Shown here one piece after another: positions 22,939-32,714 of a stretch of DNA of 41,354 bases; the stretch's first letter is position 1, and every line of letters begins with the position of its first letter. The notes under the pieces are model-generated. The model did not search any database, was not told where the DNA came from, and saw only the letters and a program-made list of their open reading frames with translations. The stretch is from assembly GCA_016180815.1 (NCBI GenBank), contig JACPAN010000021.1, forward strand, positions 1 through 41,354. The letters run 5' to 3'. Source of the DNA: Elusimicrobiota bacterium. GTDB lineage: Bacteria > Elusimicrobiota > Elusimicrobia > JACQPE01. Position numbers and translations under genes: made by a program.

Positions 22939-23860
22939 GCCGGAGGCGCGGCCAAAGGGAGACCGCGAGCCGGCGGTTTTCGTGGCGACCGAAGACGCCT
23001 GGGAACTGGCTCTTTATCGCCATGAGCCGCCCCCGGGAACCAAGCCCAAGGCCGTCGTGCTTTGCCAGCACGCGGTTTTTACCAATGCCGCCAGCTTTGA
23101 TTTCCCCCGGGGCCGCGGCTTGGCGTCTTATTTGGCTTTGAAAGGGTTCGTCGTTTATCGCCTCGATTTTCGCGGACACGGGTTTTCCCGGCACCGCTCG
23201 GGGGCGAGGCCTGATTTTACCTATGACGATGTCGGATTCAAAGATATTCCTGCTGCGGTTGAATTTTTAAGGGCGAGCCATGGGGGCCTGCCGTTTTTCA
23301 TTATCGGACATTCCTTGGGCGGCAATACGACAACCATGCTTTTATCCCAGAGGCCTGATTTTCCGATTGACGGTTTGATTGCCTTGGGAGTGAATGTGTG
23401 GATGCCGTCTTTTGAGCCGGACGCCAAACGCCGACGGCAGAAACGTTGGGCCATGACCGCGATGAACTGGTTAACCCGGTTTTTGGGGTATTTTCCGGCT
23501 AAACGTTTGGGCATGGGATCGGAGAATTTGCCCAAGGGCTTTATGCGGCAGTGGTGCGTTTGGCCCGATCAAGACCGGTGGTTATCCGCGGACCGGCGCG
23601 TCGACTATAGAGAGGATATGAACCGGATCAAAATGCCGATTTTAGCTTTGGCCGGAGCCGATGACTGGATTTGCCCGCCGGAGTCAACGCGCGCGTTTTT
23701 TGGGCAAACCGGGGGCCCGGTCGAGTACGCCATGATCAGCCGCGAAACTCACGGTTGCCGCAGGGCCGGGCATATGGATTTATTGGTCGGCCGTTCCATG
23801 GAAAAAGCCTGGGACGAGATTGCGCGTTGGCTGGAGGTTAGACTCGGTAGGCCGATTTAG
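22910..23860 (+). CDS. Alpha/beta hydrolase (serine aminopeptidase/lysophospholipase-like)
   Basis: 316 residues from ATG 22910 (an in-frame ATG 6 codons earlier is possible). Marks: VVLCQHAVFTNAASFD, YRLDFRGHGFS, nucleophile elbow IIGHSLGGNTT, acid in LAGADDWICPP, and His near RRAGHMDLLVG. No signal peptide, so cytoplasmic. The family hydrolyses lipid esters or small esters. Last gene of the recA string; converges with the exported protease 2 bases away. Confidence 0.9.
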   Translation: MSGSETEIIKPEARPKGDREPAVFVATEDAWELALYRHEPPPGTKPKAVVLCQHAVFTNAASFDFPRGRGLASYLALKGFVVYRLDFRGHGFSRHRSGARPDFTYDDVGFKDIPAAVEFLRASHGGLPFFIIGHSLGGNTTTMLLSQRPDFPIDGLIALGVNVWMPSFEPDAKRRRQKRWAMTAMNWLTRFLGYFPAKRLGMGSENLPKGFMRQWCVWPDQDRWLSADRRVDYREDMNRIKMPILALAGADDWICPPESTRAFFGQTGGPVEYAMISRETHGCRRAGHMDLLVGRSMEKAWDEIARWLEVRLGRPI

Positions 23861-23862
23861 GA

Positions 23863-24867
23863 TTAGCGGTAAATCCAAATATCGTCTTCGATTTCTTCGC
23901 CGATTTCATCCGCTTCGCGCTCAACGCCTTCGGGATCGGTAATGCCCCGGCGAACGGCCAAATCCACCATAAAGCTGTTTTGAGCCTGCTGGGTATGGCC
24001 GAATTCATGGGCCAAGACATCCCTGTTGCCTTCTGTCTCTTCATAGGACCTGTGTTCACGCGTTTGAATGAAGGCGCTGGAGAAAACAAAATAATCGGTT
24101 TCTTCCTTTTGTCCGAACAGCAGATTGGCCGCGCCCAGCGGCCCGCCGGCAACAACGGTTCGTATGCGCGGCCCAAGTCCGACCATGTAAACATCAGCCG
24201 CAGGGTCCTGGGGTCGTCCGAGGTGCCAGAACGGGTCGAGCGCGATGCTGGCCGCATTGGCGGCCATGGCCACGGTATTCCAGGCGGCGTTGATGACCGT
24301 CTTAAACGGCCAGGTCAGCGCATGGACGATATCGCCGGTGAAAATAGCCCCAATCCCCGAGACGATTCCTTCAATGACGTTCGAGATGATGGAAAGAGGC
24401 GCGACAATGGCGAGTTTGACCAAATTGGCGATGGAGTTAAAGAGCCTGCTGATGAAGGAAAAAAACGTGGGCCCCTGAACCTGCTCTTTCGTATTTTTGA
24501 TTGCGGCGTTGGCAGCGGGTTGGGTAGACGTCGATTGGTTGATTTGGACGCGAATGGCATCAACGGCGTTCGCTTGGCCGGTCGACGAGGAAGAATTGAC
24601 CGAGTTTAAGGGAGGATTCACGCGGCCTTGCCCGCAGCCCCCTCGATCGAAGGTTTCTTCAAGCCGCCGGTGATCGCCTTGGGATGGCGTTGATGTCGCC
24701 TCTTGCGTTGTTGTCGTTGCCGTTGAGCTTTCCGGCGCCGAAGGATTGATCATGATCGGGCGGAAGGTCATTTCCCTGGGCGTGCAGGAGCGGTCCATAG
24801 GCAATTGAGCCCCTACCGGCCCGGCAGCCAGGGTCAACAAAAATAAGAACGCCGGTATACCGGCCAT
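23863..24867 (-). CDS. Exported HExxH metalloprotease-like protein (DUF4157-like)
   Basis: 334 residues from ATG 24867 (a TTG 6 codons earlier is possible). Signal peptide GIPAFLFLLTLAAGPVGAQ; a Thr/Ser/Pro-rich linker to residue 130; amphipathic segments (LVKLAIVAPLSIISNVIEGI) and then the zinc motif DVLAHEFGHTQQ (HExxH at about 287-291) with a downstream VEREADEIG, the Glu-containing arrangement of DUF4157/eCIS-associated peptidases (HExxHxxQ ... EREAD). Exported zinc protease or domain of an extracellular particle. No contractile injection genes are nearby. Palindromic element B lies directly upstream. Confidence 0.75.
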   Translation of the reverse strand: MAGIPAFLFLLTLAAGPVGAQLPMDRSCTPREMTFRPIMINPSAPESSTATTTTQEATSTPSQGDHRRLEETFDRGGCGQGRVNPPLNSVNSSSSTGQANAVDAIRVQINQSTSTQPAANAAIKNTKEQVQGPTFFSFISRLFNSIANLVKLAIVAPLSIISNVIEGIVSGIGAIFTGDIVHALTWPFKTVINAAWNTVAMAANAASIALDPFWHLGRPQDPAADVYMVGLGPRIRTVVAGGPLGAANLLFGQKEETDYFVFSSAFIQTREHRSYEETEGNRDVLAHEFGHTQQAQNSFMVDLAVRRGITDPEGVEREADEIGEEIEDDIWIYR

Positions 24868-24899
24868 TAGTTGGAGTTTAGGCAATATTGGTCATCATT

Positions 24900-24943
24900 G
24901 TTTAGGATTTAAGACCTAATGGGGATTAGGCCTTAGGACCTAC
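24900..24943. repeat. Palindromic intergenic element B
   Basis: CCTAAT-GGGG-ATTAGG at the centre, flanked by TTAGGATTTAAGA and CCTTAGGACCTAC. Read on the minus strand it lines up with the palindrome at 17089-17129 (GGTCCTnAG...TCTAAAC-like ends). It lies about 30 bases upstream of the metalloprotease and touches the stop of the ABC-transporter gene (24940-24942). Confidence 0.55.
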
Positions 24944-26448
24944 ATTTGTTTTAGGCGCAACCCCTTGGGAATTAAACAGAGGTCTAAAATTTCAAACAGC
25001 CCATGAACAAGAAGCGCCAAAAGCGCGGCCGGAATCGCGCCTCTTAAAATGATGGCGGTGTCATTTAACGCCAAGCCGGTGACAATGGGCTCGCCCAGGC
25101 CGCCCGCCCCGATCAAAGCCGCCAGGGTCGCTGTTCCGATATTGATGACGGCTGAAATCTTGATGCCGCTTAGAATGCTTCTGGAGGAGAGGGGAAGCTG
25201 GATTAAAAACAGTTGTTCCAGGGAAGATAAGCCTAAGGCCGCGGCTGATTCCGTGAGCTTGGGTTCGATGGATTGAAGCGCGGTCAGGGTGTTCCTGACG
25301 ATGGGCAAGAGGCTGTAGAGAAAAAGGGCGATGACTGCCGGTCGTTCGCCGATGCCGGCGATTGGGATCATAAAGCATAGGAGCGCCAGCGAGGGTATGG
25401 TTTGAATAATGCCGGCGGCCGCCAGGGTTATTTGTCCGAGCTTAGGGCGCCTGCCGGCCAACACCCCAAGCGGAACACCGGTTAAAACGGCCAGAAAAAG
25501 GGACAGGCCCGTTAGAATCAAGTGTTCTTTGATGAGAACGGCCAATCTGCGCGACGGCGCGGATGGGGCGTTCGCCGGTTTTTGCGGCGCGGAGCCGATG
25601 GCGTGCAGATAATTCGAGGCGATGGAGGCGAAATCGTCGCCTTTGAGCTCCGCCTGCGCGTTCATGGCGATCATATCCTGCCGGCTGATTTTTCCGGCCA
25701 TCGCGTCCAGGGCCGCCATTGTTTTGGGCAGGAGTTTCTCCAACTCTTTGCGGTAGAGAAAAACGCCGGAATAATCGGGAAAAAATAGAAGGTCGTCCTC
25801 GAGTATCCGCAGGTTGAATTTCAACAGCTTGCCGTCCGTGGTATAGACGTCCGTCGCGTCGATGGTGCCTGCGGCCAGTCCTTCGTAAGCGAGCCCATGA
25901 TCGAGCCCGGTGATGTTTTTCATATTGAGGCGATAGGCTTTTTTCAATCCCGGGTATCCGTCTTTTCGCTTCAAGAATTCATGGCTTAGGCCCAGGCGAA
26001 TATCAGCGTGCTTTTTTAAGTCCGATATCTTGCGTATTCCGAGCTCCGCGGCCAGGGTTTCAGGCAGGGCTAAGGCGTAGCTGTTGTCAAAACCCAGGGC
26101 GCCGCCCGTGGCCAGACCTTTGGCGGCGAGCTTTTGGTTGATTTCTTTCAAATCAAGCCGCCGGTCGGTTTGTAATATGACTTCGAGAATCGTGCCCGTA
26201 TACTCCGGGTAGAGATCGACGGCATCCGTGCGTAAAGCCCGGTAAACGATGGCTGTTCCGCCCAGGCCGAATTTTCTGATGACGCGAGCTTCGCCCGTTT
26301 CTTCGGCTGTTTGGGCCGCGATTTCGGCGAGGATATAGGATTCGGGGAAGCGCTTGGAGCCGATGGTCAGCGTCGGTTTTTCAGCCTGAGCGCCGGGCGC
26401 GGCCCAGGAGAACAAAGCAAGAATCGCGGCGATCAGCGCCGCTGCCAT
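24940..26448 (-). CDS. Osmoprotectant-type ABC transporter, substrate-binding domain fused to permease
   Basis: 502 residues. Residues 1-22 are a signal peptide; residues 23-275 are an OpuAC-type quaternary-amine substrate-binding domain (TIGSKRFPESYILAEIAAQ, GLGGTAIVYRALRTDAVDLYPEYTG, NSYALALP, ATDVYTTDG); residues about 300-500 are the BPD_transp_1-type permease with six or so helices and the EAA-like motif PKLTESAAALGLSSLEQ. Such importers take up glycine betaine, choline, carnitine or ergothioneine. The order here is binding domain first and permease second, the reverse of EgtU-type fusions. It overlaps the ATPase gene by 16 bases. Confidence 0.9.
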   Translation of the reverse strand: MAAALIAAILALFSWAAPGAQAEKPTLTIGSKRFPESYILAEIAAQTAEETGEARVIRKFGLGGTAIVYRALRTDAVDLYPEYTGTILEVILQTDRRLDLKEINQKLAAKGLATGGALGFDNSYALALPETLAAELGIRKISDLKKHADIRLGLSHEFLKRKDGYPGLKKAYRLNMKNITGLDHGLAYEGLAAGTIDATDVYTTDGKLLKFNLRILEDDLLFFPDYSGVFLYRKELEKLLPKTMAALDAMAGKISRQDMIAMNAQAELKGDDFASIASNYLHAIGSAPQKPANAPSAPSRRLAVLIKEHLILTGLSLFLAVLTGVPLGVLAGRRPKLGQITLAAAGIIQTIPSLALLCFMIPIAGIGERPAVIALFLYSLLPIVRNTLTALQSIEPKLTESAAALGLSSLEQLFLIQLPLSSRSILSGIKISAVINIGTATLAALIGAGGLGEPIVTGLALNDTAIILRGAIPAALLALLVHGLFEILDLCLIPKGLRLKQM

Positions 26449-27185
26449 CGCACAAGCTCCTCGGGAGGGCGTTGGGCCAAAATAAATTCGGTCACGAACG
26501 TATCGGACGGGTTCTCCAAGAGCTGCGCCAGCGGGCCTTGCTGGACGACGCGCCCGTCCTTCATCAGCACGATTTCATGCCCGAAAAAAGCGGCCTCGGC
26601 CATATCGTGAGTCACCCAGATAATGGTTTTTTTGAGCTGGTTGAAGATGCGCTTGAGGTCGTTCTGCAGGCGGGTCCGGATCATGGGATCGAGCGCTCCA
26701 AGAGGCTCATCGAGGAGAATGATGGCCGGATCAAGCATGATCGCGCGCATCAGGCTGATTCTTTGGCGCTGCCCGCCGGAGAGTTCGGCCGGATAACGCC
26801 GGAGTTCCTCCGGCCGGATGTCGGCCAAATTCGCAATTTCTTCGATGCGGCTGCGTATTCGTTCGCCCGGCCAGCCCAGCCTTTTCGCCATCAGCGCGAC
26901 GTTTTGCCCGGCGGTCAGATGAGGGAAGAGCCCGCCTTCCTGAATGACATAGCCTATGTTTTGACGCAACAGGCGGCAGGATCGGTCGTCCATCAGCAGG
27001 CCGTTGATTTGGATCGTTCCTGTTTCCGGCTTGATTAGGCGCATGATCAGTCGTAAGAGCGTCGATTTGCCGCAGCCCGAAGGTCCGATCACGGCGAATG
27101 TCCGGCGAAGGGGAATTTCCAGCCGCTCGATACGAACAGCCGGATGTTCGCCGAAGCTCTTGCCGAGAGAATCGATGGAAATCAT
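26433..27185 (-). CDS. Osmoprotectant-type ABC transporter ATPase
   Basis: 250 residues with a complete ABC set: Walker A GPSGCGKSTLLRL, Q-loop QEGGLF, signature LSGGQRQRISLMRA, Walker B IILLDEPLGALDP and H-loop WVTHDMAEA. It lacks the C-terminal CBS domains of OpuCA, so it is a short form without that osmosensing module. Upstream partner of the binding-permease fusion; together they make a full importer (two proteins, dimeric). Confidence 0.93.
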   Translation of the reverse strand: MISIDSLGKSFGEHPAVRIERLEIPLRRTFAVIGPSGCGKSTLLRLIMRLIKPETGTIQINGLLMDDRSCRLLRQNIGYVIQEGGLFPHLTAGQNVALMAKRLGWPGERIRSRIEEIANLADIRPEELRRYPAELSGGQRQRISLMRAIMLDPAIILLDEPLGALDPMIRTRLQNDLKRIFNQLKKTIIWVTHDMAEAAFFGHEIVLMKDGRVVQQGPLAQLLENPSDTFVTEFILAQRPPEELVRWQRR

Positions 27186-27207
27186 GCGGACAGGTTATGG
27201 ACGCCCG

Positions 27208-28032
27208 TCATTTTTTTCGCGGCTGAGGAGGATTGAGCCAGTCAAAGAGACGTTGTTCCCATTTGCCGTCGAAAAGACCCACGCCGTGACCGGCGCCTGG
27301 TTTGACCCAGAACGTGGTTTTAGGGTTGAGTTTTTTAAGCTTCTGGGCGCTGAAATAGGCGTAACCGTCGTTATCGGCCACGGCGATGGCCACCCTGCCT
27401 TTGTAGGTTTTCATGGCCTGTTCCGTCTCAAGGCCGCCTGCATAACGCAGGCCCGGAGATAAAAGAATAACGCGTTCGATGCGCGGATTTTCAGCCGCGT
27501 AATTTAAGGCAATATTGGCGCCCAAGCTGGCGCCGGCCAGCACAATGCTCGACGTTGAAATTTCGTGGGCGGTAATATGCTTGACGGCCAGGTCGACATC
27601 CTTGATCATGAGGTGCCAGGGGGACCCGGGGCCGTTTTTAGGAAATGATTCATAAGTCACGGAATCGCCGGATTTTTTCTGCGTGCTTTCCCCGTGGCCG
27701 CGCAAGTCTAAGGCCAGGAATCCATGACCTTTCTTTTTAAGCTCCAGAGCGAATGTTTTCCATTCTTCTTTGTTGGCGCCCAAGCCATGCAGGAGAATCC
27801 AGGTCGCGGCATGGGTTGAAGCCGGGCGGTAGAATTGGCCCGACAACCGAAGGCCGTCTTTAGCCTCAAGAATGACGGCGCCGCCCCAACCGTCTGCCGG
27901 GGATCCGCCTCCGGCGGGTCGAGCGTCCCCCGAAGCTCTGCGTAGGGGGGCTTCGGTTTTGGGCGATGCCGGTTCTTGGGGCCAGGCGGCGGTCCCGGTT
28001 AAAAGCGCCAGTAAAATTCCCCAGCGTCGCAT
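27208..28032 (-). CDS. Exported alpha/beta hydrolase
   Basis: 274 residues with a signal peptide (GILLALLTGTAAWPQ) and a Pro/Gly-rich linker. Hydrolase marks: WILLHGLGANKEEW, LDLRGHGES, nucleophile elbow LAGASLGANIALN, acid near VADNDGYA, and His in KPGAGHGVGLFDG. Periplasmic esterase or depolymerase-like. Divergent from the ferredoxin gene; a TATATT-like hexamer lies 6 bases before the ATG, so the message may be leaderless. Confidence 0.88.
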   Translation of the reverse strand: MRRWGILLALLTGTAAWPQEPASPKTEAPLRRASGDARPAGGGSPADGWGGAVILEAKDGLRLSGQFYRPASTHAATWILLHGLGANKEEWKTFALELKKKGHGFLALDLRGHGESTQKKSGDSVTYESFPKNGPGSPWHLMIKDVDLAVKHITAHEISTSSIVLAGASLGANIALNYAAENPRIERVILLSPGLRYAGGLETEQAMKTYKGRVAIAVADNDGYAYFSAQKLKKLNPKTTFWVKPGAGHGVGLFDGKWEQRLFDWLNPPQPRKK

Positions 28033-28072
28033 CGGTATAATATAAGCTAATTGGGTTTCCCTGGAAAGAGCG

Positions 28073-28372
28073 ATGATTGAAAAAAAGATCCCTTATCGAA
28101 AAACCGTTTTTGTCTGCACCAATGTCAGGGATGACGGGCGCGAAGCCTGCGCCAATCCCGGCCGCGGCGGCGACGTGATTTGCGAGAAATTAAAAACTTA
28201 CGTCAAGGAAGCGGGGCTGGGGGGGCAAATCCGCGTGGCCCGTTCCGGATGCCTCAGCCTCTGCCGCAAAGGACCGAACGCTTTTATTTATCCGGACGGC
28301 GTTTGGCAATCCGGCATGCGGGAAGAGGATATCCCCGAACTCATTAAAAAAATTACCGCTGCGTCCACTTAG
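28073..28372 (+). CDS. Thioredoxin-like [2Fe-2S] ferredoxin
   Basis: 99 residues. A Shethna-type/thioredoxin-fold [2Fe-2S] protein with ligand cysteines at VFVCTN, GREACANPGRGG, and RSGCLSLCRKGPN (two). The fold is the one used by the NuoE C-terminal domain and stand-alone 2Fe-2S ferredoxins. Cytoplasmic electron carrier; partner unknown. A TATAAT (28036-28041) precedes it by 31 bases, with GGAAAGAG as ribosome site. Confidence 0.9.
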   Translation: MIEKKIPYRKTVFVCTNVRDDGREACANPGRGGDVICEKLKTYVKEAGLGGQIRVARSGCLSLCRKGPNAFIYPDGVWQSGMREEDIPELIKKITAAST

Positions 28373-28475
28373 CCCGCCTTTTTTCCATTCCCCGCGCCGT
28401 TGTTTGAGCCATCTTGCCGTCTTGAGGTTTTGATGGTACATATTGGGAGAGCAAGAATTCAAATGGGGGCCTGTT

Positions 28476-29171
28476 ATGCAATTAAACGGATGTAGAAAGA
28501 CGGTTGTTTTTATTTTTGCGCTTGCGCTGCCCGCTTATTTCGCCGCGGCATTATTATTCGCGGGGCCGGATGATTTGGAAAGCCCTGCGGCGCCGACTGG
28601 GGAATCAAGCTCCGAGCTTGACGGCATTGAGCTGACCAGTGTTTCGGATTGCGAGAGCGGTTCCGGTTTTATCGGGTGCGCCTTGGGCCAGGCGTCGGGT
28701 TTGCACGCGGAGATTCTCAAGTGGAAAGATTCGCTTCAAAGCGAATACAATGTTTTGCATCAACAATTAAGGCAGGCTGAGGCGGCTGCCGCTGAAGCGG
28801 CGCGCGCCAGCGGGGTTCGTTGCAATAGTACCGCTTGCCGTCAGGCGAGAGAACAAATCAGGCGGCGGCGTCCGGCCGTTCAAGCAACCCGCCGAGCTCA
28901 CGGAAACGCCCAGGGTCTGATCAATCAGATCGACCAAAAGGGCACGTATTACCGTCTAAATTCGGAGCGGATGAGTTCAGGGGATCTGATGAGCTTTGAG
29001 TTGGAAGTCAGCGAGCTTGTGGGCCGAGTTTGTTCGCAATTGTTGGACGTCAAGCGCGCCTTTCAGAGAGCTTCGTTGCCTGACCCTGAAGGAACCGGCG
29101 GCAGTCCTTCTTGCCATGGGTCATCTGACGAACTGGAAACCCCCGACGCAGCGATTGAGCCGTTGCCCTGA
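28476..29171 (+). CDS. Exported coiled-coil protein of unknown function
   Basis: 231 residues from ATG 28476 (a longer frame from 28443 lacks a ribosome site). Signal peptide or anchor TVVFIFALALPAYFAAALLF, then an acidic Ser-rich stretch, then a predicted coiled coil (HAEILKWKDSLQSEYNVLHQ, LRQAEAAAAEAARAS) and a second helical region. Cysteines at SDCESGSGFIGC, VRCNSTAC and VCSQ suggest disulfides. No family recognised. It ends 4 bases from the convergent acs stop. Confidence 0.7.
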   Translation: MQLNGCRKTVVFIFALALPAYFAAALLFAGPDDLESPAAPTGESSSELDGIELTSVSDCESGSGFIGCALGQASGLHAEILKWKDSLQSEYNVLHQQLRQAEAAAAEAARASGVRCNSTACRQAREQIRRRRPAVQATRRAHGNAQGLINQIDQKGTYYRLNSERMSSGDLMSFELEVSELVGRVCSQLLDVKRAFQRASLPDPEGTGGSPSCHGSSDELETPDAAIEPLP

Positions 29172-29175
29172 CCGC

Positions 29176-31176
29176 TCAGCCTTCGAGGTGCTCGTATTTT
29201 TCTTTCAGCGCCTTGACCACATTGACGTCGGCCAAGGTAGTGGTGTCACCCATGGCGCGGCCTTCGGCGATATCCCTTAAAAGGCGGCGCATGATTTTTC
29301 CCGAACGCGTTTTAGGCAGCTCCGCCGTGAAAATGATTTCATCGGGACGGGCGAGCGATCCGATTTTTTTGACTACATGGGCCTTGAGTTCTTCGGTCGC
29401 GGTTTCGCGGCCGGTTTGGCTTGCGCCGTTATTGCCTTGAGTTCCTTCTTTCAACGTCACGAAGGCCACGATGGCGTTTTCTTTGATGTCGTGATGGCGT
29501 CCGATCACCGCAGCCTCGGCCACTTTGGGATTATCCACCAGCGCGCTTTCAATCTCCATGGTGGAGAGGCGGTGGCCGGAAACTTTCAGCACATCGTCCA
29601 CTCGGCCTAAAAGCCATAAATAACCGTCCTTGTCTCTTTTGGCCCCGTCTCCGGCGAAATATACGCCGGGGAATCGGCTCCAGTATTGAGCTTTGTAGCG
29701 TTCGGGGTCGCCGTAAATGCCTCTGAGCATGGACGGCCACGGTTTTTTGATGATCAGGTAGCCGGCGCCGACTTTGACCGGCCGGCCGTGTTCATCCACG
29801 ACATCGGCTTCGATGCCCGGAAAAGGCTTTGTGGCGGAACCGGGTTTTAAGGCGGTTAAGCCGGGCAAAGGGGAAATCAAAATCGAGCCCGTTTCCGTCT
29901 GCCACCAGGTGTCCACAACAGGGCATTTCTCTTTGCCGATGACTTTGTGGTACCAGACCCAGGCTTCGGGGTTGATGGGTTCGCCGACGGAACCCAAAAG
30001 CCTTAGCGTGGAAAGGTCGCGGCGGCCGGGGTACTCTTCGCCCCATTTCATAAAGGTGCGGATGGCCGTGGGCGCGGTGTAGAGAATGGTCACGCCGAAT
30101 TTTTCAATGACGGCCCAAAATCGGTCTTTATCCGGCCAATCCGGGGAGCCCTCGTACATGACGGTGGTGGCTCCGTTGGCCAGGGGGCCGTAGACGATAT
30201 AGCTGTGGCCCGTGACCCAGCCGATATCAGCCGTGCACCAGTAAACGTCCTCGTCCTTTAAGTCGAAAATAAATTCCGTGGTTGTCTGCACGCCGGCTAA
30301 ATATCCGGCCGTGGTGTGCATAATGCCCTTGGGTTTGCCGGTGGTGCCGCTGGTGTAGAGAATATAAAGAAGGTCTTCGCTGTCCATTTCTTCGGGTTTG
30401 CAGACGGCCGATTGCCCGGCGACAAGCTCATCCCAGTCCACGTCGCGGTCCGGAGTCCACGGGCAGTCATGGGTTTTTCCCAAGCGCCGGTAGACGACGA
30501 CTTTTTCGACGCTCGGGGTTTCCGCGACGGCGTTATCCGTGTTTTGTTTTAAAGGGACGATGTTGCCGCGGCGGTACCCGCCGTCGGCCGTGATCACGAC
30601 TTTGGCTTTGCAGTCGTTGATTCTGTCGCGCAGGGCCTCGGCCGAGAAGCCGCCGAACACCACGGAATGCGCGGCGCCGATCCTGGCGCAGGCCAGCATG
30701 GCGATGGGAAGTTCCGGAATCATGGGCATATAAATGACGGCGCGGTCGCCTTTGGCCACGCCGAGACTTTTCAAGGCATTGGCGAAGCGGTTGACCTCGC
30801 GCGAGAGCTGCTGGTAGGTCAGGGTGCGCGTTTCGCCGGGCTCGCTTTCCCAGATAATCGCGGCTTTGGTTTTGCGCCAGGAATCGAGGTGGCGGTCCAC
30901 GCAATTGACCGAGGCGTTTAATTTGCCGCCCACGAACCATTGGGCGAACGGCTCTTTCCACTGCAAGACTTTTTTCCATTTTTTGGACCAGACAAGTTTG
31001 CCGGCCCGTTTTTCCCAAAATTTCAACGCCCGAGCCCCTTCTTTATAAATATTTTCTTTTTTGACGTTCGCTTGATCGCGGAATTCTTTGGAGGGGGGAA
31101 AGCGGCGTTTTTCGATCAACAGGTCCTCAAGCGTCTTCGTCGCGGCGCGGGGTTTTTCAAGGGTTGTCGTGCTCAT
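29176..31176 (-). CDS. acs: Acetyl-CoA synthetase (AMP-forming)
   Basis: 666 residues, full family length. Makes acetyl-CoA from acetate, ATP and CoA through acetyl-AMP. Motifs: [16 protein letters not shown] (P-loop/A3), [10 protein letters not shown] (A5), [20 protein letters not shown] (A8) and [17 protein letters not shown] (A10), whose Lys is the one usually controlled by acetylation. Strong GGAGG site before ATG 31176. Cytoplasmic. Separated by 71 bases from the envelope operon upstream, so it may have its own promoter. Confidence 0.97.
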   Translation of the reverse strand: MSTTTLEKPRAATKTLEDLLIEKRRFPPSKEFRDQANVKKENIYKEGARALKFWEKRAGKLVWSKKWKKVLQWKEPFAQWFVGGKLNASVNCVDRHLDSWRKTKAAIIWESEPGETRTLTYQQLSREVNRFANALKSLGVAKGDRAVIYMPMIPELPIAMLACARIGAAHSVVFGGFSAEALRDRINDCKAKVVITADGGYRRGNIVPLKQNTDNAVAETPSVEKVVVYRRLGKTHDCPWTPDRDVDWDELVAGQSAVCKPEEMDSEDLLYILYTSGTTGKPKGIMHTTAGYLAGVQTTTEFIFDLKDEDVYWCTADIGWVTGHSYIVYGPLANGATTVMYEGSPDWPDKDRFWAVIEKFGVTILYTAPTAIRTFMKWGEEYPGRRDLSTLRLLGSVGEPINPEAWVWYHKVIGKEKCPVVDTWWQTETGSILISPLPGLTALKPGSATKPFPGIEADVVDEHGRPVKVGAGYLIIKKPWPSMLRGIYGDPERYKAQYWSRFPGVYFAGDGAKRDKDGYLWLLGRVDDVLKVSGHRLSTMEIESALVDNPKVAEAAVIGRHHDIKENAIVAFVTLKEGTQGNNGASQTGRETATEELKAHVVKKIGSLARPDEIIFTAELPKTRSGKIMRRLLRDIAEGRAMGDTTTLADVNVVKALKEKYEHLEG

Positions 31177-31247
31177 AGCGATCCTCCATATTCAGGATAA
31201 ATTTCTTCGGTAATGATAGAAAATTGCCTAGGAGCCTGAGCAATTAG

Positions 31248-31715
31248 TCATTTCTGCTGCAATGTTGGCTGCTGGCGGCCGCGGGCGGCGTCAACAAGCG
31301 TCTCGCCGAAGGTGTGCGTCTTAACCGCGCCGAAGAGCCGGTTCCAAAACGGAAGACTTTCGCTGAACGGGCATTGGGCCACCACCAACATTTTACCGTC
31401 CTGGGTCAAACCCAGGTTATTTAATGTGGCGGCGATTTTGCGCCGCTCCTGTTCCTGGTCCTCGGGCGAGGCGCGCTGCGTGCTAGCAGAGGGGCAATAG
31501 AAAAAAGACCGGACAAAACCGTAGCCGGGCTCTTCGCTTAAGTCGAGAAACACGGACTGGGCCCGGTAATGATCTTTAATGGCCCGCGCCGCTTCTTGAG
31601 GATAGCCGAAACGCCGTTGCCAAAGCCGCAAAAGATCCGAGGGCGGCAGCCAGTTGAGCGTCAGAATGACGGCAAGGACGATGATCGGCGCCAAGGATAG
31701 AACGGTTTTTTTCAA
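31248..31715 (-). CDS. Small membrane-anchored protein of unknown function
   Basis: 155 residues. One N-terminal helix (VLSLAPIIVLAVILTLNWL) then a domain of about 125 residues with an ATLNNLGLTQDGKMLVVAQCPFSE segment. No family recognised. Its ATG overlaps the stop of the PorV-like gene (31712-31715), so it is co-translated with it and probably acts at the envelope. Confidence 0.75.
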   Translation of the reverse strand: MKKTVLSLAPIIVLAVILTLNWLPPSDLLRLWQRRFGYPQEAARAIKDHYRAQSVFLDLSEEPGYGFVRSFFYCPSASTQRASPEDQEQERRKIAATLNNLGLTQDGKMLVVAQCPFSESLPFWNRLFGAVKTHTFGETLVDAARGRQQPTLQQK

Positions 31716-32680
31716 AGTTTCCAGCTCATCGACATCTGATGCCTGAGCCCGGTTTTATGAAAGACAAGCGCGTAATTTAAAAGCCATAGCTCCTGTCCCC
31801 AGCCGAAGCCGACATGGGTGGAGGGCGTTTGAGCCTCGGACCTGTAGCCTCCTCTGAGCGAAGCGATGGTCTCCGAGCCGAACAGATTAAACTGCGTCAC
31901 TTCGAGCCCCAGCGACGCGATTTTTTTCTCATGTTTCACCTGGGACACGTCGCCGAGCATCAGCACTTCCCAACGGCCCGGCTCATCGCCCATCCCTTCC
32001 TGCGATTGCCCGCCGAAACGCCAGGCCAGGCCCCCGGCGCGTTTGGTCGGGAGGGGGTCTTTTTCTTTATGGAAGGTGATTTCATCGCCTTGATTCATCA
32101 GGCTGCCGCCCGCATAAAGATGCCCCAGTCGCCCGCCTAGCGGCAGGCGCATCAGAAGGCCGGCATCAAAAGCCGTTCCTTGCGCATCGTATTCTTCGGC
32201 TAAGGTCGAACGAAAGGATTTGGCCGATGCCCCCACGCTGACAACGGAGGTCAGCTCAAGGGCCATGGTTCCGGTAAAGGCCCAATCCTGCTCCGCTTTC
32301 CTTTTTTCTTGGAGACCGCCGGACAAATTCAAATCGATGCTGCCCGCGTCATAATGCGTCGCGCCTAAGCCGAAGTGAACGGGGTGAAGCTGCGGCAGGC
32401 CCAGGTTCATGGAGCCGAAATTATCCCCGGCAAAACCTCTGGAATACATCAAATCGATTTGAGTGTTGGTGATGGTGCCGACTCCGGCCGGGTTATAGCC
32501 GATGGATTCGATATCGCCCCAAGCCGCGGTGAAAGCCCCGCCTAAAGCCAGGGCGCGCGTGCCCGTGTCGCGAACGAGGAATTGGGCCGCGGTGCGTCCG
32601 GGTTCGGCGTATAGAAAAGAGGCCGTTGCAAGAGAGTTTATGCAGATCGTCATTGCGAGCCACGGGTGAAGCAATCTCAT
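31712..32680 (-). CDS. PorV/UPF0164-like outer membrane beta-barrel protein
   Basis: 322 residues with a signal peptide. The N-terminal signature FLVRDTGTRALALGGAFTA followed by DIESIGYNPAGVG is the hallmark of the PorV/PorQ/UPF0164 family of FadL-like outer-membrane proteins. The rest is alternating strands (FGLGATHYDAGSIDLNLSGG, VSVGASAKSF, THVGFGWG) typical of a barrel. In Bacteroidetes, PorV shuttles cargo for type IX secretion; in other phyla the role is less certain. Its neighbours include an exported protein with a T9SS-like C-terminus, which fits such a role. No other Por genes are seen in this window. Confidence 0.85.
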   Translation of the reverse strand: MRLLHPWLAMTICINSLATASFLYAEPGRTAAQFLVRDTGTRALALGGAFTAAWGDIESIGYNPAGVGTITNTQIDLMYSRGFAGDNFGSMNLGLPQLHPVHFGLGATHYDAGSIDLNLSGGLQEKRKAEQDWAFTGTMALELTSVVSVGASAKSFRSTLAEEYDAQGTAFDAGLLMRLPLGGRLGHLYAGGSLMNQGDEITFHKEKDPLPTKRAGGLAWRFGGQSQEGMGDEPGRWEVLMLGDVSQVKHEKKIASLGLEVTQFNLFGSETIASLRGGYRSEAQTPSTHVGFGWGQELWLLNYALVFHKTGLRHQMSMSWKL

Positions 32681-32714
32681 AACAGGTTTTCTTTTGTGGA
32701 GACATTTCGATTAA

